From positions 1-23,015 of the forward strand of contig JAYVMU010000048.1 in assembly GCA_043758775.1 (NCBI GenBank): 23,015 nt of DNA. Direction: 5' to 3'. Every line of letters starts with the position of its first letter. Within the stretch, counting starts at the first letter, position 1. The notes under the pieces are model-generated. The model saw only the letters and a list, made by a program, of their open reading frames with translations, ran no database searches and had not been told where the DNA came from. Both the position numbers and the translations under genes were made by a program. This DNA is from JACMMS01 sp043758775 (lineage in GTDB: Bacteria; Pseudomonadota; Gammaproteobacteria; Burkholderiales; Methylophilaceae). Shown piece after piece: positions 14,942 to 22,607 of the stretch.

Positions 14942-16915
14942 ATGAACAAAACTACCATTGCAAGCATTCTAGGCTTGCTTTTCACAAGTACCAGTTTTGC
15001 GGCAGACGTTGTTAATTCAAACGCAGTCGCACCAGACACATATCTACAAACTGGCGATGTCATTGTCTCAGCCAATCGCTTTGATCGAAAGGATACTGAA
15101 ACCACCTACGCTTCTGAAGTACATACAAGCGAAATGATAGCGGCATCTGGCGCCAATACTCTATATGACTATTTAGCTCAGCATACTTCACTAAATGTAT
15201 TGTCAAACTTTGGCAATACTGCAACCCCTTCTATTGATATGCGCGGTTATGGTAGCGCTAATGGGTTCCAAAACATTGTGATTACAGTCGATGGGCAAAG
15301 ATTAAATAATATTGATGGTAGCCCGCAGCTCATTGGCTCCATTCCACTTAGTAATATTGATCGGATAGAAATTACCAAAGGTAGTGGTTCTGTCATTTAC
15401 GGCGATGGTGCAACTGCAGGCTCAATACAAATTTATACTAAAGCAAAAAATGGCTTAAGTGTTAGCGCTTCTGCAGGTAATTACGGCTCACTCTCCGGCA
15501 ATATTGTCGCTGGCTTAACCAGCCAGCATTTAGATATTTCTGCGACAGCCAACCATGACAGCATGGATGGTACGAGTAAAGCAGATATCACGGGACATAC
15601 TGATGAATCTACCAGCAATATACAAACTGCAAAAGTTAAAATTAAGCCATTGGATAACTTAAGTTTTACGCTTGAGGGTTCAAATTCAAAGATTGACACT
15701 CGCTACCCAAACTACCTAACGCAGGCTGAGTTTAATAGCGATCCCACGCAGAGCGGTACTACTGCTTATACACATCAAGCGTTAGATACTAACCAATGGC
15801 GTATAGGTTTTGAATACGAAATCACCCCTGAATGGAAAGTTACTAGCCACTACAACCAAGAAGACAAACAATCTACCTATTTATCCGCGATGCCCTCTAA
15901 ATATTACTACGACTACACTTCTAAAGACATTAATCTACAATATGAAAATGATGTGCTGAGTGCCTTAGCGGGCATACAAGCCTTTAACGGCTCAAGAAGT
16001 GATGCGGGTATATTTGCTTCTGCTAATAAAACTAGTAAAGATAATATCGCTTACTTTGCATCTGCAGAGTACAGAATTAATCAATTTACTTTGTCAGCAG
16101 GGGCACGTACCGAACGTGCAAACTATAATTATGCACCAGTTGGCAGTGCCACTCTACGCCAATCTGACAATAATTTAAACGCTTGGGACACTGGCATTAA
16201 TTACAAATTTAATGATGAAGTCAGCGCTTTTGCAAATTACAACCAAGCATTCTTAGCGCCTGATATTGACCGTTTCTTTAATTATATTTATTTAGGCCCA
16301 TCCGTTTTTAATGGTTTTATCGCACCAGAAAAATCAAGAACCTTTAATTTAGGTGTAAATGATGTAAGCAAGCGAAATCGTTTTAAAGCGACAATTTTCC
16401 GCGCCAATCTGAACAATGAGATTTATTACAATGCGGCAACCTTTAGCAACACCAATATAGACCAATCCCATAAATACGGCTTTGAAATTCAAGATACATT
16501 CAAAATTTTAGATAGCTTAAGTGCCTCCATAGATTACACCTATACACGTGCAATTATTGATACTCAAAGCCCAAGCATTAATACATATAACGGCAAAAAC
16601 TTACCCGGCGTGCCTAAACAAGGTGTTGTGGCAAATCTTAACTACTCTTTCCTAGAGAAAGCCAACTTAAATTTAAGCCAAGCTTGGCATGAATCTACTT
16701 ATTCAGCTAATGATTTTGCCAACAACCTAAGCCAAAAACAGAACAGCTTCGAGTCTACCAATTTGGCGCTAAGCTATACTTTCAAAAACTTGAAATGGTT
16801 TGCTGCAGTGACTAATATTTTTGCGCATAACAACTCTATTCAAGTTGATAATGACATCATTTACCCTGTAGATTTTGCACGTACATTTCGTATAGGCATG
16901 AAAGCCGATTTCTAA
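14942..16915 (+). CDS. btuB: BtuB-like TonB-dependent outer-membrane receptor
   Basis: This 657-residue outer-membrane receptor is probably for cobalamin. A signal peptide ends after about residue 20 (TSTSFA). A TonB box GDVIVSA lies at 38-44, the plug domain spans about 50-165 (including SIDMRGYGSANGFQNIVITV and IEITKGSGSVIYGDGATAGS), and a 22-strand-type barrel ends with a terminal phenylalanine. The cobalamin assignment rests on the riboswitch in front and BtuM behind more than on the barrel itself, which could not be told from other small receptors by eye. It is the first gene of the B12 operon; btuM starts 84 bases downstream. Confidence 0.87.
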   Translation: MNKTTIASILGLLFTSTSFAADVVNSNAVAPDTYLQTGDVIVSANRFDRKDTETTYASEVHTSEMIAASGANTLYDYLAQHTSLNVLSNFGNTATPSIDMRGYGSANGFQNIVITVDGQRLNNIDGSPQLIGSIPLSNIDRIEITKGSGSVIYGDGATAGSIQIYTKAKNGLSVSASAGNYGSLSGNIVAGLTSQHLDISATANHDSMDGTSKADITGHTDESTSNIQTAKVKIKPLDNLSFTLEGSNSKIDTRYPNYLTQAEFNSDPTQSGTTAYTHQALDTNQWRIGFEYEITPEWKVTSHYNQEDKQSTYLSAMPSKYYYDYTSKDINLQYENDVLSALAGIQAFNGSRSDAGIFASANKTSKDNIAYFASAEYRINQFTLSAGARTERANYNYAPVGSATLRQSDNNLNAWDTGINYKFNDEVSAFANYNQAFLAPDIDRFFNYIYLGPSVFNGFIAPEKSRTFNLGVNDVSKRNRFKATIFRANLNNEIYYNAATFSNTNIDQSHKYGFEIQDTFKILDSLSASIDYTYTRAIIDTQSPSINTYNGKNLPGVPKQGVVANLNYSFLEKANLNLSQAWHESTYSANDFANNLSQKQNSFESTNLALSYTFKNLKWFAAVTNIFAHNNSIQVDNDIIYPVDFARTFRIGMKADF

Positions 16916-16999
16916 AATCAGACAATTAAATTTTTAGCTAATCTGCAGTGTAGGGTTTACAATTCATCAATTAAATTTATCTGTTGGTAGGAATAATCA

Positions 17000-17581
17000 A
17001 TGTTAACAAAAAAAAATCAATCACTTTGGCTAAGTTTAGGTCTTATAGCGGCTATTCTACTCACTCGCACTAATCACTTTGGCGATAACGTGTACTTACC
17101 TGATGCCACTTTAGCCGTTTTATTTTTAGGTGGTTTACTAATCGTTCGTAAAAGCTGGTTAGGTGTTGCGATTACAGCAGCATTTGCAATGGACTTTTAT
17201 GCGCTTGGCTGGAAAGGCGCTTCGGATTACTGCATGTCTCTTGGTTATTGGGGTTTAGTTCCTACTTATGCCTTTGTGTGGGGTGCTGGTCGTTGGTTGG
17301 CTAAGCATTCTGATGCTAGGCATCAGCAACCATTTATTTCTGTGCCGTATTTAACCGCTGGTTTAACCGCGACAAGTATAGCCTTTGTTTTATCTAATGC
17401 ATTTTGGTACGCATTTTCAGACAAAGTAACGACTTTATCCATGGTACAATTTTCACAAGCAGTAGCGCAGTATTACACACCGTACGTAGGCTATGCCATG
17501 ATGTACCTAGTTGTAGCATGGATTGTCCACCGCGTGATTGTTAGTATGCCTAAATCTGCGAATACTGCGAAAACACATTAA
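17000..17581 (+). CDS. btuM: BtuM-type cobalamin permease
   Basis: This is a 193-residue inner-membrane protein with about six helices. It matches the solitary S-component-like transporter BtuM, which imports and decyanates vitamin B12 in some Gram-negative bacteria. Features in support are LPDATLAVLFLGGLLIVR, AMDFYALGWKGASDYCMSLG and YWGLVPTYAFVWGAGRW. Cys78 (in SDYCMS) corresponds in context to the cysteine known to ligate cobalt in the Thiobacillus protein. The location after a TonB receptor under a cobalamin riboswitch agrees. AGGA precedes the ATG. No btuCD or ECF energising genes are near, as expected for BtuM. Confidence 0.85.
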   Translation: MLTKKNQSLWLSLGLIAAILLTRTNHFGDNVYLPDATLAVLFLGGLLIVRKSWLGVAITAAFAMDFYALGWKGASDYCMSLGYWGLVPTYAFVWGAGRWLAKHSDARHQQPFISVPYLTAGLTATSIAFVLSNAFWYAFSDKVTTLSMVQFSQAVAQYYTPYVGYAMMYLVVAWIVHRVIVSMPKSANTAKTH

Positions 17582-17805
17582 ATTGCGGCCTGCGCTAGCA
17601 AAGCTACTCGTGATGTTGCACGTAAGCAATGCAAAAAGACCCTAGTTGATGCACAAATCTCAGCGGCCAGGTTTTCCGTGGGCTGCTTATAATTCGTATA
17701 GGTAACGGTAAGGCTAAATATACTACTTTATTCACTGCAGATAATTTAGCCTGGTATGTAATAGAAAGCTTTTACTTAGAAACTCAAGATGCGAGCACTA
17801 CCTAA
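17582..17805 (+). pseudogene. btuR: Decayed cob(I)alamin adenosyltransferase gene (btuR/cobO)
   Basis: The 272 bases between btuM and bluB hold remnants of a BtuR/CobO ATP:corrinoid adenosyltransferase. In one frame, RDVARKQCKKTLVDAQISAA (from 17609) resembles the basic N-terminal helix of the family. A frameshift near 17670 leads to RGLLIIRIGNGKAK (from 17677), matching the RGxxIxxxGNGKGKTT P-loop region. The P-loop is already degraded (KAKYTT instead of KGKTT). Only about 20 residues later comes SFYLETQD, which resembles the GFTWETQD motif normally some 50 residues downstream, and then a stop at 17803. The catalytic remainder is missing. An internal deletion, a frameshift and a stop together mean it cannot make an enzyme. 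Confidence 0.75.
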
Positions 17806-17853
17806 AAACTGCAAACAACTGCGGCATTGTTTTTAGATGTTAAACTTTAGGTT

Positions 17854-18513
17854 ATGACTACTTTTCGTTATTCTGATACTGAAATTGCCGCCGTTTACAA
17901 AGTGATTGAACAACGTCGCGATATGCGGCATTTCATTCCAGCACCTGTTGACACTGCCATATTAGCCAAGTTACTCGCTGCCGCGCACCACGCACCCAGC
18001 GTAGGTTTGATGCAACCTTGGCGATTCATTCGCATTACTGATTTGGCCTTGCGCCAAAAAATCTACGATCAGGTTCAGCAAGAGCGTCTAAATACCGCAC
18101 AAGCATTAGGTGAAAACGAAAGCGCAGCACGTGAAGCCGAGTTTATGCGCCTAAAAGTGGAAGGCATTATGCAATGTGCCGAGGTATTAGTTGCCGCGCT
18201 ATGCGACCATAGAGAAGGGCATATTTTTGGGCGGCGTACACTACCTGAAATGGATTTAGCTTCAGTCAGCTGTGCGATTCAAAATATGTGGCTGGCTGCG
18301 CGCGCAGAAGGCTTGGGTATGGGTTGGGTTTCCATGTTTGAGCCGACGAAATTGAGTGCATTACTACAGATTCCGCAGGGCGCAAAGCCTATCGCCATCT
18401 TGTGCTTGGGTCATGTAGAAAAGTTCTATGAGCATCCCATGTTGGTAGAAGCAGGCTGGACGACTGAGAAACCATTAAGTGAACTGGTATCAGAAAATAC
18501 TTGGATCAAATAA
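17854..18513 (+). CDS. bluB: 5,6-dimethylbenzimidazole synthase
   Basis: BluB is a flavin-destroying enzyme of the nitroreductase fold that cuts FMNH2 with O2 to yield dimethylbenzimidazole, the lower ligand of B12. The 219-residue product shows RRDMRHFIP at 21-29, the flavin-binding HHAPSVGLMQPWRF at about 45-58, and near the C-terminus GLGMGWVSMFEP and LCLGHVEKFYEHPMLVEAGW, which distinguish BluB from ordinary nitroreductases. It lies between two pseudogenes, and its own frame is intact. The weak ribosome-binding site (AGG only two bases before the ATG) may reflect decay of the upstream gene. Confidence 0.93.
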   Translation: MTTFRYSDTEIAAVYKVIEQRRDMRHFIPAPVDTAILAKLLAAAHHAPSVGLMQPWRFIRITDLALRQKIYDQVQQERLNTAQALGENESAAREAEFMRLKVEGIMQCAEVLVAALCDHREGHIFGRRTLPEMDLASVSCAIQNMWLAARAEGLGMGWVSMFEPTKLSALLQIPQGAKPIAILCLGHVEKFYEHPMLVEAGWTTEKPLSELVSENTWIK

Positions 18514-18516
18514 ATC

Positions 18517-18829
18517 GTGTATCAGCGTATCGTCTGTTTAAGCACCAAAATCGTCGCAGTTCTTTATACGCTTGGTGAGCAAGACCGCATAGTCGGCATT
18601 TCAGGCTACACCACACGCCCAGCGATTGCCCGTAAAGAAAAACCTAAAACATCTGCCTTTACCACTGCCAAAATAGATAAAACTCTGACGTTATAGCTGT
18701 GTCTATGAGATAAAATCGGTAGATATTTTACAACCAAAACCATCAATCATTGCACGCGGATTAATACAGTTACAGCGTATTATCCAAGTATGGAGCGCTA
18801 TTCACAGCACAATATATAATACAGTTTGA
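18517..18829 (+). pseudogene. btuF: Decayed cobalamin-binding protein gene (btuF-like)
   Basis: Two pieces of a BtuF-like cobalamin-binding protein remain between bluB and cobU. The first starts at GTG 18517, three bases after the bluB stop. It reads YQRIVCLSTKIVAVLYTLGE, then DRIVGISGY and KPKTSAFTTAKIDK, ending at TAG 18694-18696. The second, in another frame (about 18698-18829), reads VYEIKSVDILQPKPSIIARG and LQRIIQVWSAIH, typical of the family's C-terminus. The middle of the protein, roughly 150 residues in intact relatives, is gone. The junction lies at about 18692-18698. The product cannot fold as a two-lobed binding protein. Confidence 0.8.
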
Positions 18830-18868
18830 ACAAGCAGGCAGGCTTTGCAGCCAAACAATGGAGTTACT

Positions 18869-19435
18869 ATGACAACACACTTAATTCTAGGCGGCGCTCG
18901 CTCTGGCAAAAGCGCTTATGCCGAAAAACTCGCATTGGAAAGCGGCCTGGAAGTGGCTTACATCGCCACCGCACAAGTCTATGATGATGAATTTGGGCTT
19001 CGTGTGCAACATCACAAAGACCGCCGTCCAGACTCCTGGAAAACAGTAGAGGTGCCGCACCAATTAGCTGGCACCTTGCAAAAAGAAGCGGCACCCAATC
19101 GCTGTCTAATGGTGGATTGCTTAACGCTTTGGCTAGCGCAATGCATATGTCCAGAATGCACTCCAGCAGAAGGTGTTGATTGGAAACTACAACGCAAACT
19201 GCTTTTAGAAGTATTGCCTACATTGCCAGGTGCCATTATTTTTGTGAGTAATGAAGTGGGTATGGGTATCGTGCCACTAGGTGAAATCAACCGCCAATTT
19301 CAAGATGAGGCTGGGCGCTTAAATCAAGCAGTTGCCGCCATTTGCGATAAAGTGACTTTTATCGCTGCTGGGCTCCCGCTCGTGTTAAAAGATAGTGATT
19401 TAGAAAAACAAAAAAATGTTAGCGACTGCTTCTAA
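18869..19435 (+). CDS. cobU: Adenosylcobinamide kinase / adenosylcobinamide-phosphate guanylyltransferase
   Basis: CobU/CobP phosphorylates adenosylcobinamide and transfers GMP to it, giving the AdoCbi-GDP used by CobS. The 188-residue protein starts at ATG 18869 with GGAG five bases upstream; the TTG at 18845 is unlikely. The P-loop GGARSGKS is at 8-15, HHKDRRPDSWKTVEVP lies at about 48-63, CLTLWLAQ follows, and VSNEVGMGIVPLGEINRQF is present near the C-terminus. It is the last gene of the riboswitch-led series. Its final codons overlap a hairpin that reads as a terminator on the opposite strand. Confidence 0.95.
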   Translation: MTTHLILGGARSGKSAYAEKLALESGLEVAYIATAQVYDDEFGLRVQHHKDRRPDSWKTVEVPHQLAGTLQKEAAPNRCLMVDCLTLWLAQCICPECTPAEGVDWKLQRKLLLEVLPTLPGAIIFVSNEVGMGIVPLGEINRQFQDEAGRLNQAVAAICDKVTFIAAGLPLVLKDSDLEKQKNVSDCF

Positions 19436-19458
19436 CTTAGAAACAGCACACTAACATT
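19408..19458 (-). terminator. Terminator for minus-strand transcription, overlapping the cobU 3' end
   Basis: AATGTTAG (19415-19422) pairs with CTAACATT (19451-19458). Inside, CTG/CAG and TTCTA/TAGAA continue the stem around a three-base loop. On the minus strand the hairpin is followed by a run of Ts, so it should end transcripts from the entericidin-like gene. It contains the cobU stop codon. Confidence 0.6.
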
Positions 19459-19497
19459 AAAAGTCTTCCACTCTGGAGGAGATCTTACAAAACTAAA

Positions 19498-19629
19498 TTA
19501 CTTGTCTGCCGCTTTTTCTATGTGCTCGCCACCTGCTTTGATATCTTTACCAGCACCCTCCATGGTATTACAGGCTGTAACAGATATTGTGAACATAGCG
19601 ACTAAAAATACTTTAAATAGGTTGTTCAT
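19498..19629 (-). CDS. Entericidin-like small lipoprotein
   Basis: This is a 43-residue lipoprotein starting at ATG 19629, with GGAG about six bases upstream. The signal segment MNNLFKVFLVAMFTISVTAC ends in a lipobox with Cys20. The mature peptide NTMEGAGKDIKAGGEHIEKA is the typical amphipathic entericidin B form. In E. coli such peptides belong to a stationary-phase toxin/antidote pair; many other bacteria carry single copies whose role is unclear. It lies between cobU and cobC, and its link to B12 genes is probably accidental. Confidence 0.85.
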   Translation of the reverse strand: MNNLFKVFLVAMFTISVTACNTMEGAGKDIKAGGEHIEKAADK

Positions 19630-19790
19630 TTTAAGCTCCAAAAATTAGTATGTGATCAACTATTACAGTTAGTACTATGCTTAAAGATAACAATAAGTTT
19701 TATCAGTTAAATGCTCAATTTAATGTAAGAATTTTCCTACAATCAAATATTGTCTATTTTAGGTTTATAACTAAATAGCTATATTAGTCA
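19630..19790. other. Short AT-rich spacer between the lipoprotein gene and cobC
   Basis: No gene, hairpin or recognisable promoter hexamers were found. It must hold the promoter of the entericidin-like gene and the end of the cobC transcript. Confidence 0.4.
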
Positions 19791-20384
19791 TTAATGATTA
19801 ACCGAAATAATACGCGGTACCACACCATCAAATGCCAGTTGCGTGACTGAGCCGCAATCAATCTGAAAACGAAACAAGCGCTTAAGCGGAATCTGCAATA
19901 CTTCGGCCAGCATGGCGCGAATCATGCCACCATGCGTAATCACGACGACATTTTGTTGTGCTGAGTGCTCGTTTACTTCCGCGATAAAACTCTTCGCACG
20001 CTCATGTAATTGCGAAAATGTTTCACCGTTGGGCGGTGCAACATTAGCGTAATCATTTGCCCAAATATCAAACTCGACACGTGGAATCGCATCCCAAGCT
20101 TGCAATTCCCAATCACCGAAATTAAGCTCCATCAGGCGATTATCCTCGTTAATAATACCTAAATCTAAAACCACGTTAAGTGCATGTGCTAATTTAGTGC
20201 AACGCTGCAAGGGGCTGCTGGCGATCATATGCAGTTCCACACCACTCAGTTTTATTACGTCTAACTTGGCTGTTATGGCAGTTAATTCTTCATTAAAACT
20301 AGTAGCAACATCAATGTCACTTTGACCATAACAAAGCCCAACACTGACTTGTGGTGTAGTGTGTCGAATTAAAAAGAGTTGCAT
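19791..20384 (-). CDS. cobC: Alpha-ribazole phosphatase (histidine phosphatase family)
   Basis: CobC removes phosphate from alpha-ribazole-phosphate or adenosylcobalamin-phosphate in the last steps of nucleotide loop assembly. The 197-residue protein carries the family catalytic set: Arg7-His8 in FLIRHTTP, Arg61 in SSPLQRC, Glu86 in LMELNFGDWE and His151 in ITHGGMIRAM. The start overlaps the end of cobS by 16 bases on the same strand, indicating cotranslation. General phosphoglycerate-mutase-like phosphatases share these residues, but the cobT-cobS-cobC order makes the assignment strong. Confidence 0.92.
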   Translation of the reverse strand: MQLFLIRHTTPQVSVGLCYGQSDIDVATSFNEELTAITAKLDVIKLSGVELHMIASSPLQRCTKLAHALNVVLDLGIINEDNRLMELNFGDWELQAWDAIPRVEFDIWANDYANVAPPNGETFSQLHERAKSFIAEVNEHSAQQNVVVITHGGMIRAMLAEVLQIPLKRLFRFQIDCGSVTQLAFDGVVPRIISVNH

Positions 20385-21160
20385 GCCAACACACCTAGAT
20401 AAAAAGCAAGCTCTGTTATTTGTTGCATCGCACCTAAACAGTCGCCCGTGTAACCACCAATTCGAGTTTTTAACTTCATGCTAAACCACAGCCATACCAG
20501 AAAGACTAGCAGTAAAACCACTAAATACTTATAGCCAAAGAACGGTAGTAATAATATCAATGGCGCTAAACCAAATATACTCGCGAGCACCAATCCAGCC
20601 ACACTTAACTGCGTTGCAATTGGTTTAGACTTTCCTGTCGCTTTCACATAGCTTTGCGTGCACATGACCAAAACCGCTGCATAACGACTCAGCGCATGCC
20701 CCGCCACAATTACCATTGGTAAGATTACAGCGGGGACGTAACTTAAACTTTGATATTTAGTGACTAAAGCCATCACCAATGCAATTGCTCCATAGCTGCC
20801 AATGCGTGAGTCCGTCATAATTGTGAGCACTTGCTCTCGCTCACAACCACCACCGAAGCCATCTGCAGTATCGGCTAAGCCATCTTCATGAAAAGCTCCA
20901 GTAAGTAGGATTGTCGCCACCATACTCAGCAAGACTGAGATTTCTAGGGGCAAAATTTTATCGGCCAACCAATAAACCAATCCACCCACCACACCCACAA
21001 TAATCCCAACCAATGGAAAATAACACGTAGAATGGTTGAGGTCTGTTTCTTGATAATCAGTTATTCGAACTGGAATGCGCGTGAAAAACATCACTGCCGT
21101 TAGAAAGTAGCGCCATTGAGCTGTAAAAAAATTACGCCATTCATTCATGAAAAAATTCAC
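20369..21160 (-). CDS. cobS: Adenosylcobinamide-GDP ribazoletransferase (cobalamin synthase)
   Basis: CobS is an inner-membrane enzyme joining adenosylcobinamide-GDP to alpha-ribazole(-phosphate). The 263-residue protein has several membrane helices and the signature GAFHEDGLADTADGFGGG at about 88-105, with acidic residues that bind magnesium, followed by MTDSRIGSYGAIAL. The start is GTG 21160 or ATG 21148, four codons later; neither has a good ribosome-binding site. It begins 13 bases after the cobT stop. Confidence 0.95.
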   Translation of the reverse strand: MNFFMNEWRNFFTAQWRYFLTAVMFFTRIPVRITDYQETDLNHSTCYFPLVGIIVGVVGGLVYWLADKILPLEISVLLSMVATILLTGAFHEDGLADTADGFGGGCEREQVLTIMTDSRIGSYGAIALVMALVTKYQSLSYVPAVILPMVIVAGHALSRYAAVLVMCTQSYVKATGKSKPIATQLSVAGLVLASIFGLAPLILLLPFFGYKYLVVLLLVFLVWLWFSMKLKTRIGGYTGDCLGAMQQITELAFYLGVLACNSF

Positions 21161-21173
21161 GTTTTTTATTTTC

Positions 21174-22244
21174 TTATTCTAGCTTATCAGATACTTGTGC
21201 TGATTCAAACGAAGCCATCTCATTTAAAAAATTTACCGCGGCTTGTATGAGCGGATACACCAACGCCGCACCTGTGCCTTCACCAAGACGCAAGCCTAAA
21301 TTAAGCAAAGGTTTGGCATGCAAATGTTCTAACATCAATTGATGACCAGTCTCATCTGAACAATGTGAAAACACGCAATAATCCAAAATATTAGGCTGCA
21401 TTTTTGCAGCCGCCAGCAATGCCGCTGTCGCAATGAACCCGTCAATCAGCAGTAGCGCTTTCTGTTGCGCCGCACCCAACATGGCACCAGCCATCATAGC
21501 GATTTCAAAGCCACCGAAAGTGGCTAACACCTGCATTGGGTAAACGTCATTTAAATCATAATTCGCCAGTGCTTGTTTTAATATAGCCGTCTTTTTATCT
21601 AATCCAACATCATCCAAACCCGTACCGCGCCCGACGCATTTCTCTATAGGCAAGCCACAAAACGCCGCCATTAGCATCGCAGCAGATGAAGTATTCCCTA
21701 TACCCATTTCACCGAAACCTAATACATTACATCCAGCAGAAATCTCTTTATTTGCAAGCTCTACACCACGTGTAAGCGCTTGCTCACATTGTGCGTTTGT
21801 CATTGCTGGTTCATGTAAAAAATTACGGGTACCCATTCCAATTTTGGCGTTGATTAATCTGCCTATTGAGCTATCTTTTAAACCGTGTTGATCTGTAAAA
21901 ACATGATTAACACCCGCATCTATCACGCGTAGTGTCATATTATTTTGCTTAGCAAATACGTTAATCGCCGCACCACCTTGCAAAAAATTCATCACCATTT
22001 GCATGGTGACGGCTTGCGGATAAGGGCTCACCTCAGACTCAACAATACCGTGGTCTCCAGCAAACACTAGTAATGTAGGTTTGGTTAAAATGGGCGTGAG
22101 AGAATTTTGAATGAGCCCGATTTGCAAAGCTAAATCTTCCAGCAAGCCCAACGCACCCAGTGGCTTAGTTTTTGTATTTATCTTTTTCTGTAATGCGACC
22201 GCAGTTGTTTGGCTAATTTTTTCAATGCTAAATTGAGAAGGCAT
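21174..22244 (-). CDS. cobT: Nicotinate-nucleotide:dimethylbenzimidazole phosphoribosyltransferase
   Basis: CobT activates dimethylbenzimidazole by moving phosphoribose from nicotinate mononucleotide, producing alpha-ribazole-phosphate. The 356-residue enzyme has the full family set: TKPLGALGLLEDLA at 26-39, FAGDHGIVESEVSPYP at 61-76, GFGEMGIGNTSSAAM at 176-190, GRGTGLDD at 205-212, and the catalytic glutamate Glu322 in LGEGTGAAL. It is first of the cobT-cobS-cobC operon. No riboswitch is visible in the 200 bases upstream. Its substrate would come from BluB encoded on the facing strand. Confidence 0.96.
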   Translation of the reverse strand: MPSQFSIEKISQTTAVALQKKINTKTKPLGALGLLEDLALQIGLIQNSLTPILTKPTLLVFAGDHGIVESEVSPYPQAVTMQMVMNFLQGGAAINVFAKQNNMTLRVIDAGVNHVFTDQHGLKDSSIGRLINAKIGMGTRNFLHEPAMTNAQCEQALTRGVELANKEISAGCNVLGFGEMGIGNTSSAAMLMAAFCGLPIEKCVGRGTGLDDVGLDKKTAILKQALANYDLNDVYPMQVLATFGGFEIAMMAGAMLGAAQQKALLLIDGFIATAALLAAAKMQPNILDYCVFSHCSDETGHQLMLEHLHAKPLLNLGLRLGEGTGAALVYPLIQAAVNFLNEMASFESAQVSDKLE

Positions 22245-22335
22245 AAATAAACGACGCTTGCATATATAAAGGTGTGAGGATACCGCATAGTTAAATAAAA
22301 AGATTAAGATTTTTGCAAAGTAATAGCCTCATCTA

Positions 22336-22364
22336 TGACACAGATGCGCGAAGTTTGCTATAAT
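22336..22364 (+). promoter_or_regulatory. Strong sigma-70 promoter for tRNA-Phe
   Basis: TGACAC (22336-22341) and a perfect TATAAT (22359-22364) are separated by 17 bases, with TGC just before the -10. A GC-rich patch GCGCG follows, as in stable-RNA discriminators. The start site would be near 22371. Confidence 0.75.
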
Positions 22365-22371
22365 GCGCGAC

Positions 22372-22432
22372 TTGCTAGCAAATGCAGTTATCTGCAAGTT
22401 ACAATTTTATGCAATTTACTCGTTAAAATTGT
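22372..22432 (+). other. tRNA leader with three inverted repeats
   Basis: Between the promoter and the tRNA are TTGCTAGCAA, TGCAGTTATCTGCA, and a nine-base stem ACAATTTTA/TAAAATTGT (22401-22409 with 22424-22432). No T-run follows. These may help leader removal by RNases or be a relic of a terminator; no gene is seen in 22245-22449. Confidence 0.4.
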
Positions 22433-22449
22433 AAAGTTAAAGAGTATTT

Positions 22450-22522
22450 GGCCGGGTAGCTCAGTCGGTAGAGCAGCGGATTGAAAATCCGCGTGTCGTC
22501 AGTTCAATTCTGACCCTGGACA
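22450..22522 (+). tRNA. tRNA-Phe (GAA), possibly a hybrid of two genomes
   Basis: The cloverleaf is clear: D stem GCTC/GAGC, anticodon stem GCGGA/TCCGC with loop TTGAAAA (anticodon GAA), and T stem GTCAG/CTGAC with loop TTCAATT. The acceptor is imperfect: 5' GGCCGGG against 3' CCTGGAC gives a G-A mismatch at pair 2-71 and a G-U at 5-68. The discriminator A is followed by CTA, so CCA is not encoded, although betaproteobacteria normally encode it. These defects and the sharp base-composition change a few bases later suggest that the 5' and 3' halves come from different organisms. Confidence 0.9.
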
Positions 22523-22607
22523 CTAACTTTCCTCGCGCCGGGCGGTCAGCGCCCGCGGCTGAATTCCCGCGAAAACGCGTCCGACGCAGCCGGGGTATGA
22601 TGCTTCC

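Noticed and set aside
14869..15105. Minus-strand open frame across the TonB receptor start
   Set aside because: It overlaps the receptor signal peptide and the riboswitch leader, and has no protein features.
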